The notes: generated by a model from the letters alone, not told the origin. 52,155 nt of DNA from Klebsormidium nitens (GCA_000708835.1 DF237536.1:1-52155), one strand, 5' to 3'. Numbered from the stretch's first letter, positions 12,491-25,985 are shown. Numbers and translations: made by a program.

Positions 12491-13206
12491 CTGGAAAGAG
12501 AAAGAACGCCAGTCGTAAGTTCGAGCATCTAACTCTGAAGTGAAATGTCAAAAGGCTACCCCACTGATATGGTCACAAGGGGATTTTTAGCAGCTTTTGT
12601 ACCCACGTTTTGACATTGAAGTTGTTCCACAAGCTCATACGCTATCAAGTTGTTTGCCTAGCCGGTTCAAAAAGCATTCGAAGAGTTTGATGCCTTTGTC
12701 CCTGGCTTGCTGGCTGGCGGTTGAGAGGTAAAGTATGCCTCTCAGCACACCTATTTTGATTTTGGCTGACCCAAGCAGGAGACAAGACTGAGCTTTTATA
12801 ACAAAGTTCACACCCTACCAACAAGCTTCATGGGTGAAATACTGGTGGCTATGCCCAAACAGATGGCTGGGAAAACACCATTTTTCAAGAAAAGAAGAGG
12901 AGTCAACGCAGGAATATGTCACATTTTCAAGCCATCAAGTAGTTCATACCATACCAATTTGAAAACATTTCAAGCAGTCACAATCTAGCAGCATGACAGC
13001 CACATTGAAATCAGATGTAGCTCTGAACCACGCCCCCACAAAAAACTTCATACTCTGCACCGTAGAGCCTTATCTTCAGTCGGTCAATGTGGGCAGAAGA
13101 AAGGAGCCTAAGTCGACTCTCACCAAGCTTGGGGAGCAAAACGACCATATTTATCAATCCCAAAATACTTTCCGCTGGTCTCAACACGGAAATCTCTCGG
13201 AAGTAA

Positions 13207-14043
13207 TCAAGACTGACTTCCACAAGGAAAGGCTATAAAATAGTAGATGTCAACCTTCAGCGCTGCATTATACCAGAACAAGCGTTTCAGGTTTCCTAGC
13301 ATTGACATGAGGCTTCCATTGTCAACCGCCTCGTTCCAGACCACAAGGGTTTGCACCTCTTCTACAGTTACCAGGATCAAACAAGACCTCAGGGCATGAG
13401 AGTTCCATCAGTTCTCTGCTAAAGCTCACATTGCCTGACTAACTCCCAGTCCAAGACGCGTTGCAAGCACGGGGCCTGAAGGTATGTATGCTTTCGTCGA
13501 GTTCCCCCGGTCTTCAACCGTTCTCTTGCAAACATAGGCCACTCACGTCAGCCTCCTTGCAATCAGATTTGTTATGATGCGGGGACCAGCGCTGCTACCA
13601 GACGCAAGCTTCTCAAGCGCCCCTAAGTCAACCGCGTCTGCACTTGTGCACGTTGGCAACAGACAGGATACAGCTGTATATACACGGCGTTTTCTCTTGA
13701 GTTTCCCTGCTTAGCGATTTGTTCAGCTAAAAATATTAGCTAACACATATGAGCTAAAGTATTCTCTCAACTATTTCAGCAGATGTCAAAGGTTAACATG
13801 CGTCTGACGCCCATTCAAACTGCTAGAAACAAACTTCGTCTCACTAAAGCCTCTTAGGTGTCTAGGAGCATCCGAGTGGGAAAGGCATCCGGATGACTGC
13901 ACGAGCGCTAAGCGTCCCGGCACACTTGCAAGCCCTTTTGAACGATAGCTCCTCTTCCGAAGTTCCAAACAAAAGCTTCTCCAACGCTAGCTCCACCGTT
14001 TCCACCACATGCACATCGGCAGTCTGGCTGGACAGGTCCAGGA
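13207..14043 (-). CDS. 3' part of an intron-rich gene, possible helical-repeat protein
   Basis: Three phase-compatible exons are visible: 14043-13903, 13637-13547 and 13387-13207, ending at a TGA. The joined frame is about 136 residues. Exon one contains VHVVETVELALEKLLFG and EEELSFKRACKC. Exon two reads VDLGALEKLASGSS and IITNLIARRL. Exon three contains EEVQTLVVWNEAV and MLGNLKRLFWYN. Leucine-spaced helices of this kind recall armadillo/HEAT repeats; that is an inference and no family is assigned. The acceptor and GTGAGT donor of exon two are strong. The exon-one donor (GTGCAG) is weak, and the true start lies upstream and was not found. A competing model would use GTTGAC near 13246 as a donor. 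Confidence 0.45.
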
Positions 14044-15058
14044 CTAGCGAGCAGGACGTGCAGCCTCAGGCTCAGGTGCTCCCCGGCATTTGCCTTCTGG
14101 ACAAGGCAGCCAGTCTGTCCTGCCAGCGCCGTTCAACGTCATGCCTCCGTCTTTCCTCCGGCTTCTTGCCTGCAAGTGGTCACCACAGTGCTTGACACAA
14201 ACGAAAGTTCAGAACGGCAACATACGGAGGTGCAGTGTCATGCATCTTGTCTGTTCCTGCGATTGAATCCAATTGAAGAACCTGGAAGAGCGAGGTTATC
14301 CAATCGATGATCCGGTGTAGACTAATACCGCCGGGGCTCTTCCCCCGTCCATCGAGTATCTTGGTTCCAACGCCCGAGGTCTAACCCAAAATTCTGGAAA
14401 CAGGAACCGGTCCTTGAACCGTCTATCCTAATATCATTAACCGTCGTGCAAACACAGCCAGGGTTCGGGAGCAGCAACCAGGGTCCCCCTACATCGGGCT
14501 GTTTCGTTTGTTGCACGCGGCCACGCCTGAGTTACCCGCAACTCGATCACAAGTTGACACCTGGCCACGCGTGATTGCGCACAACTTGGGAAGTGCCGTC
14601 CAATCATTGCGAACTGCAGCGCTTTTTGTCACTTTTTGCCGTCAGGTAGCGTCAGCAATCACGTGCTTCAGGTGAATAACAGTAACGCCATGCAGCATAA
14701 GTTTTTTTCCGGAATTACCTAGTGCTGTACGTACAATGTATGATATCATTCCTGACTCTCAAGTTCTCCAGCTTGATCTGCCAGACCGGGCCCCCTGATC
14801 TTTCATACTGCACAAGAACTGCACAATGCACTGAGGTTCCAAGCTCACTAGCTAGGTATGGTAGTCATCAACTGACAACATGAGCGGTGCGAATGCCAAC
14901 AGTTGCCAAGTTCCAGGAAGTTGGTTCGACAATTGACGGTCAGTACTGATCCTGATAACAGTTGATCTGCTGGGTGGATGAGGCCGCGGGTAGGCCGCTT
15001 GACTCCAGGTTCCGTAACCTCTGCCGTTCTGTTGTCCAATAATGTCCGAGTTCAATGT

Positions 15059-15206
15059 TTAGTAAGCATGATAGGTGACGCAGCCAGCCTGACGACAGCC
15101 TGCATGTGATGTCATCGTCAAAGCGGCTGTGGATTTCGAAGCTGGTGCGCCCCTTGCGTCCAATACCACAGCTAGCCTTCCTATGAAAAGCTTCTTTGCT
15201 TGGCAC
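15059..15206 (-). CDS. Possible isolated armadillo-like exon
   Basis: A strong acceptor (CACTATTTGCAG) precedes 15206 on the minus strand. The frame starting one base in reads KKLFIGRLAVVLDARGAPAS, followed by KSTAALTMTSHAGCRQ, which resembles one armadillo repeat, and stays open to TAA at 15059. A second frame is also open across the same stretch, so the reading frame is not certain. It may be an upstream exon of the gene ending at 13207; no clean donor was identified. Confidence 0.25.
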
Positions 15207-18200
15207 CTGCAAATAGTGAAGCAGCTGCAACTTGCGCTAGCTGAGCTACTTTGGCTTTAGTGATCACCTAGTACCCCAGTGATCAGACATGAGCTGCATG
15301 TCAAGGTGCAGGATTCATTAAGCTAGCAGCTCGTACTCTTTGCACAGGCTGCATAACTGCCAGTCTAACTGCCCTTGCTTGTTAGCGGGTTGTTAGCAGT
15401 CAGCTGATAATCTGCTCCTAGCGACTCAGCTGTAAACGGGGTGCCAGGTGGGCAGTGAGTAGAATTCATAAGATGGGAAATCCTCGCAGCTCATATGACT
15501 CGAGCTCTCAACTCGTCTTGCAAGTCTGCATCAAGTCATCAACATACAATATGAGTGGCTGTGGAGCTAATCCGAGTCAGTGACCTACATTGAGGAGAGA
15601 TCCAGATATACTTTATCGTTATCACCAGTTGGGAAGCATGATTGAAGGCTTGAGCTTGAGCAGACTATAACGGCTACACATATTATACGTCTGAGCCCAA
15701 CGAGAGAACCTCGTACAAGATTCACCACGGTAGCCTTTTGGCCTTCTCAAGATCATGGCTTCTTGCTGCCTCGAGCCAGTCGAGCAACTTGCAGGACGTC
15801 GGATTCAAGGGAGAAAAGTATAGTCCTCAGATCAGTGAGGAGATTTTCCTCCATCTCAAATTAACTGAGATTCCAGAAACGATTCTCTCACTGCGGGTTT
15901 GGGGCCTTGAAGAACCTTCATCCGGAGACCTCTTTACCATCCGCAGAATATCCGCAGGCCCCTCTGCTAATGTCTAGTATCTCTTCTGAAAACCTTTGGC
16001 ACTGATTGTGGACGATTCAGGTTGATCAACGAGTATTCAGAGAGTCGTGACCTCACTGCCCAATCGTCAGCGCTCCTTTTGCCATCAAACCCATCTCTCA
16101 ATGGATTTCAAAACTGTAGATAACCGTGACTCCAAAAGAAAGCAGCGTCCTCGAAAAGCGATCGACGAAGAGGATTCACAAAGCTGAGTCAGTCAAGCCG
16201 ACGAGCTCGTAAAACTTAAAATCAAACGAGAGGAATTGACCTTGATCCTTGGATTTTTCTCAGCTTGATCGTGGTTCCTATATGGCCGTCAGTCTGAGGG
16301 ACGTTCGTCAGCCCGGCCCCTGGATATTCGGCCGACCGAAGCGGCCTGCGCCGTTCAGCTGAGCTTTGAATTTTGAGTTCCGTTTCAAAGTTCCTAATCA
16401 AGACGGGGCGTCTGATAATGAGACAACAAGGGACATTCCGATGTCACGCAACGTGTCTTTGTGATCAAGCATTACCTTCTTGGATTCAGCTGGCATCAAC
16501 ATGCTGACCTCCCGTTAGCTTCTCACGTGGACCTTAAAACTGTCAACTTTGACGGCGGTGTTTACCAAGCTGTACGTATCTCTACGTGCTAGTGAAGTTA
16601 TCAAAGTAGGTGGACGCCGCCGGCCCCGCGCCAGCTGAATCTGGCCAGCATGAAACCTAGGCACGGAGCTGCTGATCGTGCCCTGTCATTTTTGCTTCGT
16701 GGTTGGATAGGCGGACGGCGATGACGTCCTCAGCCTTTTTGCCACGAGCAATGCCAGAACGGTCCCGTCGTACGTCTGGGCTCCGTAGCGCTGAGGATCA
16801 CGCGCCGAATATGTCAATCTGGAGAACTGTTTGCTCCTCAGGCCGACAACAAAAGCTTGTAAGACGAGACTGACTGGCTCGCCTGTCATTTTGCTTCAAC
16901 TTCATTGAACCCAAGGAGTGAAAGGAGCAGTTTGCCATTCTGCCATTCTTTTAGGTAACGGACTGCTTTCTGATTCTCCTGAATTGATCGATACCCATCG
17001 TGCAGCGGTTGACTTTCGCAGACCTTCAGCTTCAGTGAACGAAGCAGAAACGACGTGTTGCTGCTTCTTTCCGGAAGGTCGCCCAGATAGACCTGGTAGA
17101 CTTTTGAGATGCTGGTCGAGCGCCGCCTGCTAAACGTTCGTTCTTACCCACCCACCCACCCTCATTAATTGCACAAACTGAACAGCCTTTTCAGTACGTC
17201 GGCCTCTTAGACGCGAGCTGATTGAGCTGGCCCGGCTCAACATCAGTTAACCGTTCGCCCAACTCTTCTGCTCAGTCTTTCAGCCCAACGCCCCTTTGTT
17301 CCAAGGTTCAAAAAGGATGCATGACCAGCATGTTTCAAGACCGGCACGACCGGTCAGCCGCCAATTGGCCGAATCCAACGGAACAATCTCATGCAACGGT
17401 CCGATCAAAGACATATATATAAATCCGCAGATCCACAACGACCCAAAATGCATGAAAATGAACGTCGATCGCGGCACAGGGCCGGGCGCCGGCGGCTGTC
17501 ACTGCGTCCTCGCGACCAAGCGTGTCTTAGACGGTGTAGTAGCTCATGATCAGCACACTAGCTTGACTTAGTAAAAGTGACCTTGCACTGCAAAAAACAC
17601 GTACAATTGGTCAACGGACGGTGCCGCGGCGGCTGACCACTGGCACGTACGTACTTTGGTAAAAGCCGGATCTCGGGAATGATCTGGCTAGATATAGCTA
17701 GAACGATGGCCGGCATCACCAGAACTCCTCGATATGACTCGGATGCGGTATACGTTAGAATGTGCTTGTATATAAGACGGGCCGGGGCGGCCGGCAACGG
17801 GAGCCCAGTCATGATGCAAGGAGTACACGTTCGATCGTTTAGTATGATTGAATGGTCCTTGCACTACCTGGATGTTGATCGGATGACCGATCATAGTGAC
17901 ATACATGGACGACGGTACGCGTCCCGTCTGGATTCGAGACAGCCGTCGGTCTTGCATGTAACTCTTTGTCGGGTACGTATTTTTTGCCGCCCCCGCGCGA
18001 TGGCGGCGCGCAACTTAAACTTCGAACACCATGCATGCAGCAGGACTTTTGTGATGGAACCGTACTTTGATTGTTAGACAGGCCGCGCCGTCATGCATCC
18101 GACTCTCTCATATAGCAACTGGGCAATTAACTGGCAACAGACAAGACGCTGAAATACGTATAATGTCCAGGCTAAGATATTAGCAGACGTGGTCCCAAGT

Positions 18201-20032
18201 GACAGGACTCACCCAATGATCACTAAATATGGTCCGGTTTGCATGTGGTACGTGGCTGCAGCGCCGGTGCATATGGCGGTACTCAAAGAAAACGCCTTGC
18301 AACTTGAAGCGCCTTTCAAGTTTACGCGGCCAACTGCCATGCGGTCTGCGGAAGACTCATGTACTCCGTGCAAAATGCTATGTTTGCGAGCATAGACCAA
18401 TTATGGATTGGGGGCGGCTTGCCCGCCTACCTGGACCAAGAATTTCCGAGCGGCTAATGGATGCACCCCTGATGCGCAAAGTCTACCCTAGCTAGGAATT
18501 TACGAGCCTCAACACGTGTCCTGTCATGTTTGGCCGTTATACTGGCCGCAACGATCCTTCCGGGAGCCTGGCCGCCTGTGTCGAGGAGCTTCATTGGCGA
18601 TAGCGCCGCAGGTAAGCTCTGGTCGTCAGCGGCCGCGCCGTCAATCATCTGGACCTGTGGGAGATCGGAGGGAACAACGTCGGATGATGAAAGTTGTCTC
18701 GCCCCGCTTACCGCCGCGTAGAAACTATTTGGGTGCTTCAGCCCTCTACTGAATACCTGTTGTGGGGCGTTTTCAGACTGCATGGCGTGTCCTACACGCT
18801 GCGCATTCTGAAAGGGGTGAAACAGAGTGCACACAAAACTTGTAACGTAATGAATCTTCCTTTCATGTCACTTCTTGAATCGGTAGCAGTATGCTTCGAG
18901 CGGCAATTCACAGAGGCCACCTGACACACGTAACCTTGTCCGCAAGTCACAAGGAGATTAAGGCTTCAGCAACCTATGCAACGACTCCACGTATGCGTCA
19001 AACGAGGCGGAAAATCTCCAAAGAACAGCAAGAGTCTAGCATACGGTACTCAACCCCAAGTGCAGTCAGGAACACTTTAAGGGACACAACTCCAAGCTGT
19101 TAGCTTTCAAAGCTCGCTGCTCGACCTTTCTCAAACTTACTGGTCGACCTAGAAGGGTGTCTTGAGTTCTCGGGAGGCGACAGTAAAGTTTGGCGCTCTG
19201 CTTCTCAAGTCGCCGCTGCCAAGTTCTCTTCCGGGCACCTTCAAAAGGCTGACAATGTTTCTCTCACCTGGATTCCGCACCGTCTAATGACGGATCCGGC
19301 GCCACCCCTCCGATTCCGGAGCCGGCCCTCAGCGCCCGGGTCACTCTTCCGGGCGGCCTTTGGAGGCCGGTACAGCCCTCGCCGTTCCCCCAGGCCCTGA
19401 TCCGAAGCCCTGCACTTTCTCTTCCTTGCCCGGTGCAACAAATCCGCCTGCCTCTGTCTTCTTCCGTTTGCCGCCCCGCCGCCTCCAGGTTCCCTTGACC
19501 CGTCAACGAACGGGCATTTGGGCGCGGGCGCATCGGCGCGCGCACTCTACTTGCCCCGCCCATCCGAGCCCTTTCTCCGACCGTCCTGTAAAGACGCACC
19601 ACCGCCTAAAGACACGTACCCACCGTGAAGCCGCCCGCGTGGCCTGTCAAACCCGACTTTCCAAGAGCGCTTCGCCAGGAGCCGCGCCTGGGTGTTCTAC
19701 CGCGCTCGTAGACTGAATACGTACGAGAGCGGTCCACACCAAGTCGCAGCAGCTATGCGACGCTGGCACAGGAGGGTTCCCCAGGGTTTTTGGGTTTTCG
19801 AGTTTTCGGGTTTCCAGGTGTTTGCTCACTTAAGCTTAGTCACTCATCTCCCAACGGCGCATCTCAAGAGGCCGCACGGCGCTGTACCGCGGTGGAGGGT
19901 ACCCACGCGCGGGCGTCGCTTGCGCAGGCGGGCCGCGGCTCGCGCCTCGGAAAGTAGAGCGACCAGAGATGCGGCGCTGGAAGTGCGCAATCCAGGCGTC
20001 GGCTCCGCGTGCGGACCTGTCAAGAACGATAC

Positions 20033-20094
20033 TGTGTTACCCTTAGTGTGTTACGTAAGGGTAAGACACTACGGCGCTGTGTTACCCTTACGTA
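20033..20094. repeat. Repeat and inverted-repeat cluster of TGTGTTACCCTTA
   Basis: TGTGTTACCCTTA occurs at 20033 and 20078. The complement TACGTAAGGGTAA at 20052-20064 pairs with 20082-20094, giving a 17-base stem (one mismatch) around a nine-base loop. Confidence 0.7.
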
Positions 20095-20239
20095 TGGTTG
20101 GATCCGTCCGTAGAGTCAACAAGGCTGTACTTAGCTGCAAGCGCAAAAAGGCAGACAGAGCGAGGAGAGGCTTAGTTCATCCGGACGTCATGTTCGGTGC
20201 CCAGGAATGTCATAAGGCCGTAACGAAGGTGCGCAGCCT

Positions 20240-23200
20240 TAAAGATGGTCTCAAGCTTTTTGGAAAAAGAAAATCGCATGCGGTGCTTGGAGGCGCCGGG
20301 ACTGCGCCTATTTCAGATGTCTTGTTTTCTGTACAGAGCATCGGCGGTCCCTGTCATCGCGACACGACGTAAAGGAATGTCGAAGGGGGCTGTGACTCCC
20401 AAATCAGCGCCGCAATCGGACAAACAGAAGCCAAACCCAGTACTTGAACACTACAACATTTGGGGCAGATACCTCGGATTCGCGGCTCCTGCAGAACACC
20501 GATGAGGTGAAGATACACAAGCTGCCAGTTGAAAAGTCGTCGCAGGGAACGATCAGAGGAGTCTTTTGGCCTTATGTGATTCCCTGAATGAAGCTCAGAA
20601 TTCCAAAGGTCAAAGCAAAGACTCTTTTCATATCCCTCAATACAAAACGGACATCGCTCAACTCAAAAAGGCTCTGCTCCTCGCCAATTGAAAGCAGTCA
20701 GAGACATCTAAGACTCAGTACTTTTTACGACCACTGGGCGCATTAGATCCGCTGATATTGAGACTTCTTGCAAACAAACAAACCATCAGGCTTCACCATG
20801 CCTTAGCTGGACGAAGCATCGCACCTGGTAAGCGGCGAGCCCCTAGATCCGCCCTTGCTCGTCGCCGTAACGGCAGATAAGATCCGTCGAATAGCCCCCA
20901 CTTTTCTCTCAATTCCGCCCACAGCCGAGCGGACTCCGTCTCGTGACAGTGGCCGGAAACGGTCCCGAGGCAGCGGCCGTCCGCTCCGGTTAGCTGATGG
21001 GCGGTCGGGTACGTGTCCCGGCAGCGCGCTGAGCCGGAAGGTGCCACGTCGACTCGAGGGATCCCCAGATTAAGGAGCTCCTTGCGCTTTGGCTGGGCCG
21101 TCTTGGACATGGACGTCCTGCTTTCGCGGGGAGTGCCTGAGAGGAGAGAGACGAGCGGAAGGGTTAAACCAGTTGCGACACGGAAGTGCTCTCAAAACGT
21201 AGACAATCCAACGGCCCAGATTCAGTTTGAGGACAACCTGTTTTTGGCATTGCGCTCGCCATCAATCTGGAAGAAAATACGCGCTCAAGAGCGTCGGGGA
21301 AGGGGAGTTTTAGGCCGTCATTTATATTGGCGTGTTCTCTAGATCCCGAGAACTCTGGCCGGAGGATACAAGAGGCAAAGTCCAGAGGAAGACAATTGGA
21401 CGTCACGAGCAATCTGATGAGCAAGATAGACTGTTGCGCCCCACCAGAGGATAGCCCGCCGTCAGTTGACGTCATCATACTGGTCAGTAAGGGCCACATA
21501 TTGAGTTATGCAGCAAGCTTTGCCGAAAGCGGAATTCGAAGTAGCTGGATCTTCAATGCGGAAGCGTACGTGCAACGGGAAACCGCCTTATCTTTGTCTA
21601 ATTCCCTTTCAACTGTCACGTCAGCACTGATGCACGGAAGAGGCAAGCCAAGCTGGTAGCACAACCAAAAAGATATCCTTAGGTCATGACTTCAGATCTG
21701 GCAGATTCCCAAAATTCCTGAACGGCCCCAATGTCAACAAATGTTAAGGACGTTTCAATCTTGGTGCTCCTAAACGGCTCTTAGCTCGTGCAACACTCAA
21801 GAGCAGGATCACTGTCAAACAAAATCTTTTGCAGAGCTCACATCTGCGCTCCGCGTCGGGCCTGAAGGCACTCTGGCCGAGGCCTCCCCTGAGTCAGCTC
21901 CGCTTCGATAAGCCCCACCGCAGCGCCCGCCATTCATTCACCGTATACGGAGGGATAAGGCCCAACAGGACCGTCTTTGGAGCGGACCCCTACTGCTCTT
22001 AGGGCCTGCAAGCGGAGTGAGGGGATGTCAGCAAGGAGCAAATCCCAACGCACTTTCTTGCTGACGGTTCAAAGCGCTTGATGAGCAGCCTGTCACCGAA
22101 TGAGGGTGCCCCAAAAACAGTCACGAGCCTGTTGAAAAGAGATTCGCATGCGGACCTTGAAAGCGCCGGGACTGCTGTCTTCCAGAAGTCTTGTTTCTCG
22201 CATGTACGGAGCAACGAAGGTCATGTCATCGCGTGAGGCGGAAAGGATTTTTGAGTCGGCAGTAGCCAGTGGCTCCTAAGTACGCAACTCATTTCGACGA
22301 AGAAAGGCCACATCCGACACGATTGAAACACTACTAAGCCGGGGCAGATGGTTCGGAGTCTACGACTGCTACAGAACAGTGATTGGGACGAGATTGAGTC
22401 ACAAGCCGTCAAACAGAATGTCTTTGCACGACCGGAAGAAGTCTTTCGGTCTTTCGCCATCCCCGGAATGAAGCTCAGAACTCAAAGGTCAAGGCAGAGA
22501 CTCTTCCCAGATTGCCTCCTACAACACGGATTATTGCTCCAGACCGAAAGGGCGCTGCTCCTCGCCACTGAAAGCAGTTAACATACCAACAACTAAGAGT
22601 TCCTTTCCTGCACATGGGCGGCATTTGATCCGCTGACGATGAGACTCTCTGCAAACGAACACATCATCAGGCTTCGCCATGCCTTAGCTGGACAAGGCGT
22701 CTCACCTGGTGAGCGTTGAGCCCCTTGCTCGTCGCCGTGGCCGCAGATCCGTCCAACAGATCCAACTTCTGAGCGGATTCCGCCCACAGCCCACCGGAAC
22801 CTGTCTTGTGACAGTGGCCCGATTTGTTCCGAGGCAGTGACCGGCCGTCCCAGTACCTTGATGCGCGGCGGACAATTGTCTTGGCAGCGCGCTAATCCAG
22901 AAGCTGCCACGTCAGCACGAGGGATCCCCCAGACTAAGGAGCTCGTCGCCCTTCAATTGGACCGTCTTGGACATGGATGTCCTACCGCTCGCATGGAGTG
23001 CCTGACAGGAGGGAAACAAGCGGAGGGTCATATTGTACCAATTGTCTTCCAGTAAATGCTCTAAACGAAGTGAAGAAAGTCAAACGGGGGCAGATACAAC
23101 TAGAGGACGGCCTGTGTTAGGCATTGCGCTCGTCCTAAACCTGGGAAAGAAAAGCGCGCTGAAATGCGTGTCGGGGAAGGGTAGTGCCAAGCCGTCTCCC

Positions 23201-23985
23201 AAATGGCGTGTTCCCCAGGGTCCTGAGAACTTTGCCCGAAAGACAGAAGACGAAACCAAAAGAATACATTTGGAAGTTTGAAAGTAGTCCTGAGGGCATG
23301 ATAGAATGTGGCGCCTGTCAAGAAATTGGACCGTTGTCGTTGACGTCATCAAGACCGTCAGCAAGCCCCACAGAACGATTCTGCAGCCATGTTTGCTGAC
23401 TCTGCCGGAAGCAAAAGTGGACAGAAGCTGGAACTCTGAGTGGGAGGGATTTGCAGTTGGAATATCCTTTTTCCTTCTTCGCATCTTCTACACATGATAG
23501 AGTCAGCGCTGATGCACGGGGTCGGCAAATCAAGCTGGTAATACAACCAGAAGGAACATGTAAACAGGACTTTCAGATTTGGCAGATGCCCGTATCTCCT
23601 CGAACGCACCCAATGTTAATCAGACGTCACGGAGTTTCATTATTTTGGCTTCTCAACGGCTCTTAGCCCGCGCAACAAATGAAAGAGGGCACTGTCAAGA
23701 AACATCTTCTGCTTGCTCACATCTGCGCTTCCGCGTCGGGCCTGAAGGCACTCAGGCACTCTGGCCGACGCCTCCCTCGGCCAGCTCCGCTTCAAAAGGG
23801 CCCACCGCATCGCCCACAACGCGTTCATCGTAAACACAGGGATAGGGCCCAACACGGCCGGCTTTGGGGCGGACCCCTACTGCCCCCAGGGCCTGCACGC
23901 AAAGTAAGGGAATGACAGCAATAAGCAACTTCTTAGGCACTTTCTTGCTAACGGTCCAAAGTGCTTAAAGGGCAACCTGTCGCCG
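20240..23985. repeat. Diverged tandem duplication, about 1.87-kb unit, two copies
   Basis: Sequence at about 20240-22110 is repeated at about 22111-23985. Landmarks keep constant spacing: GCATGCGG...GCGCCGGGACTGC at 20276 and 22146 (offset 1870), and CACATCTGCGC...GGGCCTGAAGGCACTC at 21839 and 23717 (offset 1878). The copies differ by many substitutions and small indels, so the event is old. No conserved open frame is shared across both copies, so this appears to be non-coding repeat DNA, perhaps an old transposon array. Confidence 0.75.
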
Positions 23986-24675
23986 CGGTGCTCCGCGGAG
24001 GCCTCCAAAAGGTTTTCGAGAAGCTTCTTAGAGATATTTCTCGACAGACAGACGTCTTGACGTGTTCAATCCAGTCCTTTTCTGAAACCATTGAATAGGA
24101 TGGATTTCTGAATGGAAGTTCCAAAATGATACCCTAAAAACGTAGGCCGTAAAGGATAGATATAGCCAAAACGTTGTGATTGACACCATCGTTTTTGATC
24201 GTATAATCCTTTTCCGCCCAGCTCGTGTTGCAGAAAGCCGAGCTATGGGCTGCTCTTATTGAAGACGACGTCAGTTCACTGCGGCCGAGGGTCCCGTAGT
24301 TTTATGGATAGACGAAGAACAAAAGGATCTGACAACTGGAGTCACTCACGGACAGGAACACTTGACTGCTTAATCCACCCGGCTTTCAGGCGGAGAGATG
24401 CATACGGCAGAAAGGACAACACTCTTTTTCCGACGCGCGAGCATCCTACACTAGGAAGAATGACGATGAAATCTCTGCGGATTGACACCAAACTCCGGCC
24501 TCATCCAAGACAACCCACCGACTTCTGTTCTGCTTTAGGGCTTCGTCCTTCCGTACCTAAGCACCGTCACACGGAGTCAAGGCTCCACCTTCCCGTTCCT
24601 TGCAGCTAAAGAGCAAAAGAAAAGCGTCTTACCCATCATCACCGTCAAGACGATTCCTCCGGACATTTTCCCGGC

Positions 24676-24770
24676 TGCAATCCAGCCGTCACCGGCACCG
24701 AGGGCGCTGGTCTCTGACCTCCCTGTTGACCAGTCTTATCCGTCCCGGCCCGTCTCTTGCGAACAGCCTT
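24676..24770 (+). repeat. Dispersed GC-head repeat, copy 1
   Basis: This copy contains the conserved core: CACCGAGGGCGCTGGTCT, then ACCAGTCTTATCCGTCCC, then CCCGTCTCTTGCGAAC. It lacks the (GCGGCC)n head seen in other copies. Confidence 0.8.
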
Positions 24771-25849
24771 CAAAGATCAAAACCTAGCCTGCAAGAAACA
24801 GTAGGGCCGTCGAAACGAGAACGGCGTCTACTTCCCTGCTCTGATTAGAAAAGATAATTCGCGTCTTTCTAGCAGAACAATCAAAGCCTTGCGCCGACAA
24901 AGATGGACTGGGAAAGCGTGTAGAAATTGGGAAGGCTCCACGCTGCTTCATAAGGTGCCCGCGCTTGCCGAATGAGATTTTGAGGCACAGTGTTAAGGCA
25001 GCAACTAAGATTGGCAGCTTTTGAGAAGCTTCCTCGACGGATTGCTCGCGAAGGAGCCTTGAGGCTTGTATACCTGATATGAAGCTCACATGTCCTTCTC
25101 GAACCCTCTAATCTTCAGCTAACGGTCTTGCTAACAGCCTGATGGATAGTACTTACCATGACTGGCACGTGCAGCACTCATTCCGGCGGAGACCGAGCCG
25201 TGCTTGCACTGTCCGCCAGCGATGCCCGGGCGCTTGTCTCAGCGGAACTGGGATTCCGCCGCATCTCCAAGCAAGGCTTTACCACCCGGTGCTTCTCCCA
25301 AGTGCAGAGCCTGAAAAGAGCAGAGCGTCCGGTCAAAATCCTTTGAAGCGTGCTAATTCCGACGACCATTTGTTGAGGATCATTAGAGGAGTACAAGGTC
25401 CAGGTGGATAAAAGCGCCTGACGAGATAGTCCGCTTGAGCTCCGGCGAATCTTTGCACGCGCACGCTTGTGCGGAGCTTGCCCACTGCTTTTGCCAAACC
25501 ACCTTGTCTGTTACATCTCGTCGTGAATCGGAACTAGCATCCACGGACTTCCACAAGACAGAAACTAAAAAAGAATAGCTGATCATATGATTGCCCTCGG
25601 ATCTGGCGGCGAAACAGAGTCTGCTGCCCTAGAAAGACCGATCTTCCACGTTTCGGCGCGGTATAGCTGCAAAGAAGAGCGCGCACGACTGCTGTAGAAC
25701 AGAAAGACTGGAGAGAAGGACACTCCATTCACCAACGTCAGTAAAGGAAGCCATCCGCTCCGATTTCGTTTGAAGAGAAGAGGCTGCAGAGAAGGGCACT
25801 CTACTCACCACGGTCAGTACAAAGAGCAGTTCGCCCCGAGCGTGTCTCC

Positions 25850-25985
25850 TCGCGCGCGGCCGCGGCCGCGGCAGCCCAGCTCGTCACCGGCGCCGAGGGC
25901 GCTGGCCGCTCTACCTCGTCGACCAGTCTTATCCATCCCGGTCCGTCTCTTGCTGACAGTCTACGCAGCTTTGATCCACGCTGCA
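25850..25985 (+). repeat. Dispersed GC-head repeat, copy 2
   Basis: A GCGGCCGCGGCCGC head is followed by CCCAGCTCGTCACCGG and the core (GAGGGCGCTGG, GACCAGTCTTATCC, CCGTCTCTTGC), then a tail with ATCCACGCTGCA. Confidence 0.85.

Larger units (their letters stand above)
14044..20239. other. Long region without a confident gene
   Basis: Apart from the possible exon at 15059-15206, I see only short open frames with no recognisable domains. Composition changes near 17.1-18.5 kb, where GGCCGG- and TATATA-rich patches resemble the 1-2 kb flank, suggesting inserted or related repeat DNA. 19.3-20.0 kb is GC-rich with arginine/proline-rich frames on both strands, typical of non-coding GC-rich sequence. 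Spliced genes with short exons could still be hidden here. Confidence 0.4.

Noticed and set aside
13124-13212. Minus-strand open exon reading LDYFREISVLRPAE that could splice to the kinase exon at 11989
   Set aside because: Phases fit, but the stretch overlaps the TGA of the neighbouring gene model and the peptide does not resemble any AHK1 N-terminus; kept out of the kinase model.
18454-18834. Possible retrotransposon reverse-transcriptase fragment
   Set aside because: No catalytic motif (YVDD-like) in any frame; resemblance was only in composition.
19692-20372. 226-codon plus-strand open frame
   Set aside because: Runs through the hairpin repeat and into the tandem duplication, is not kept in the second copy, and shows no domain.
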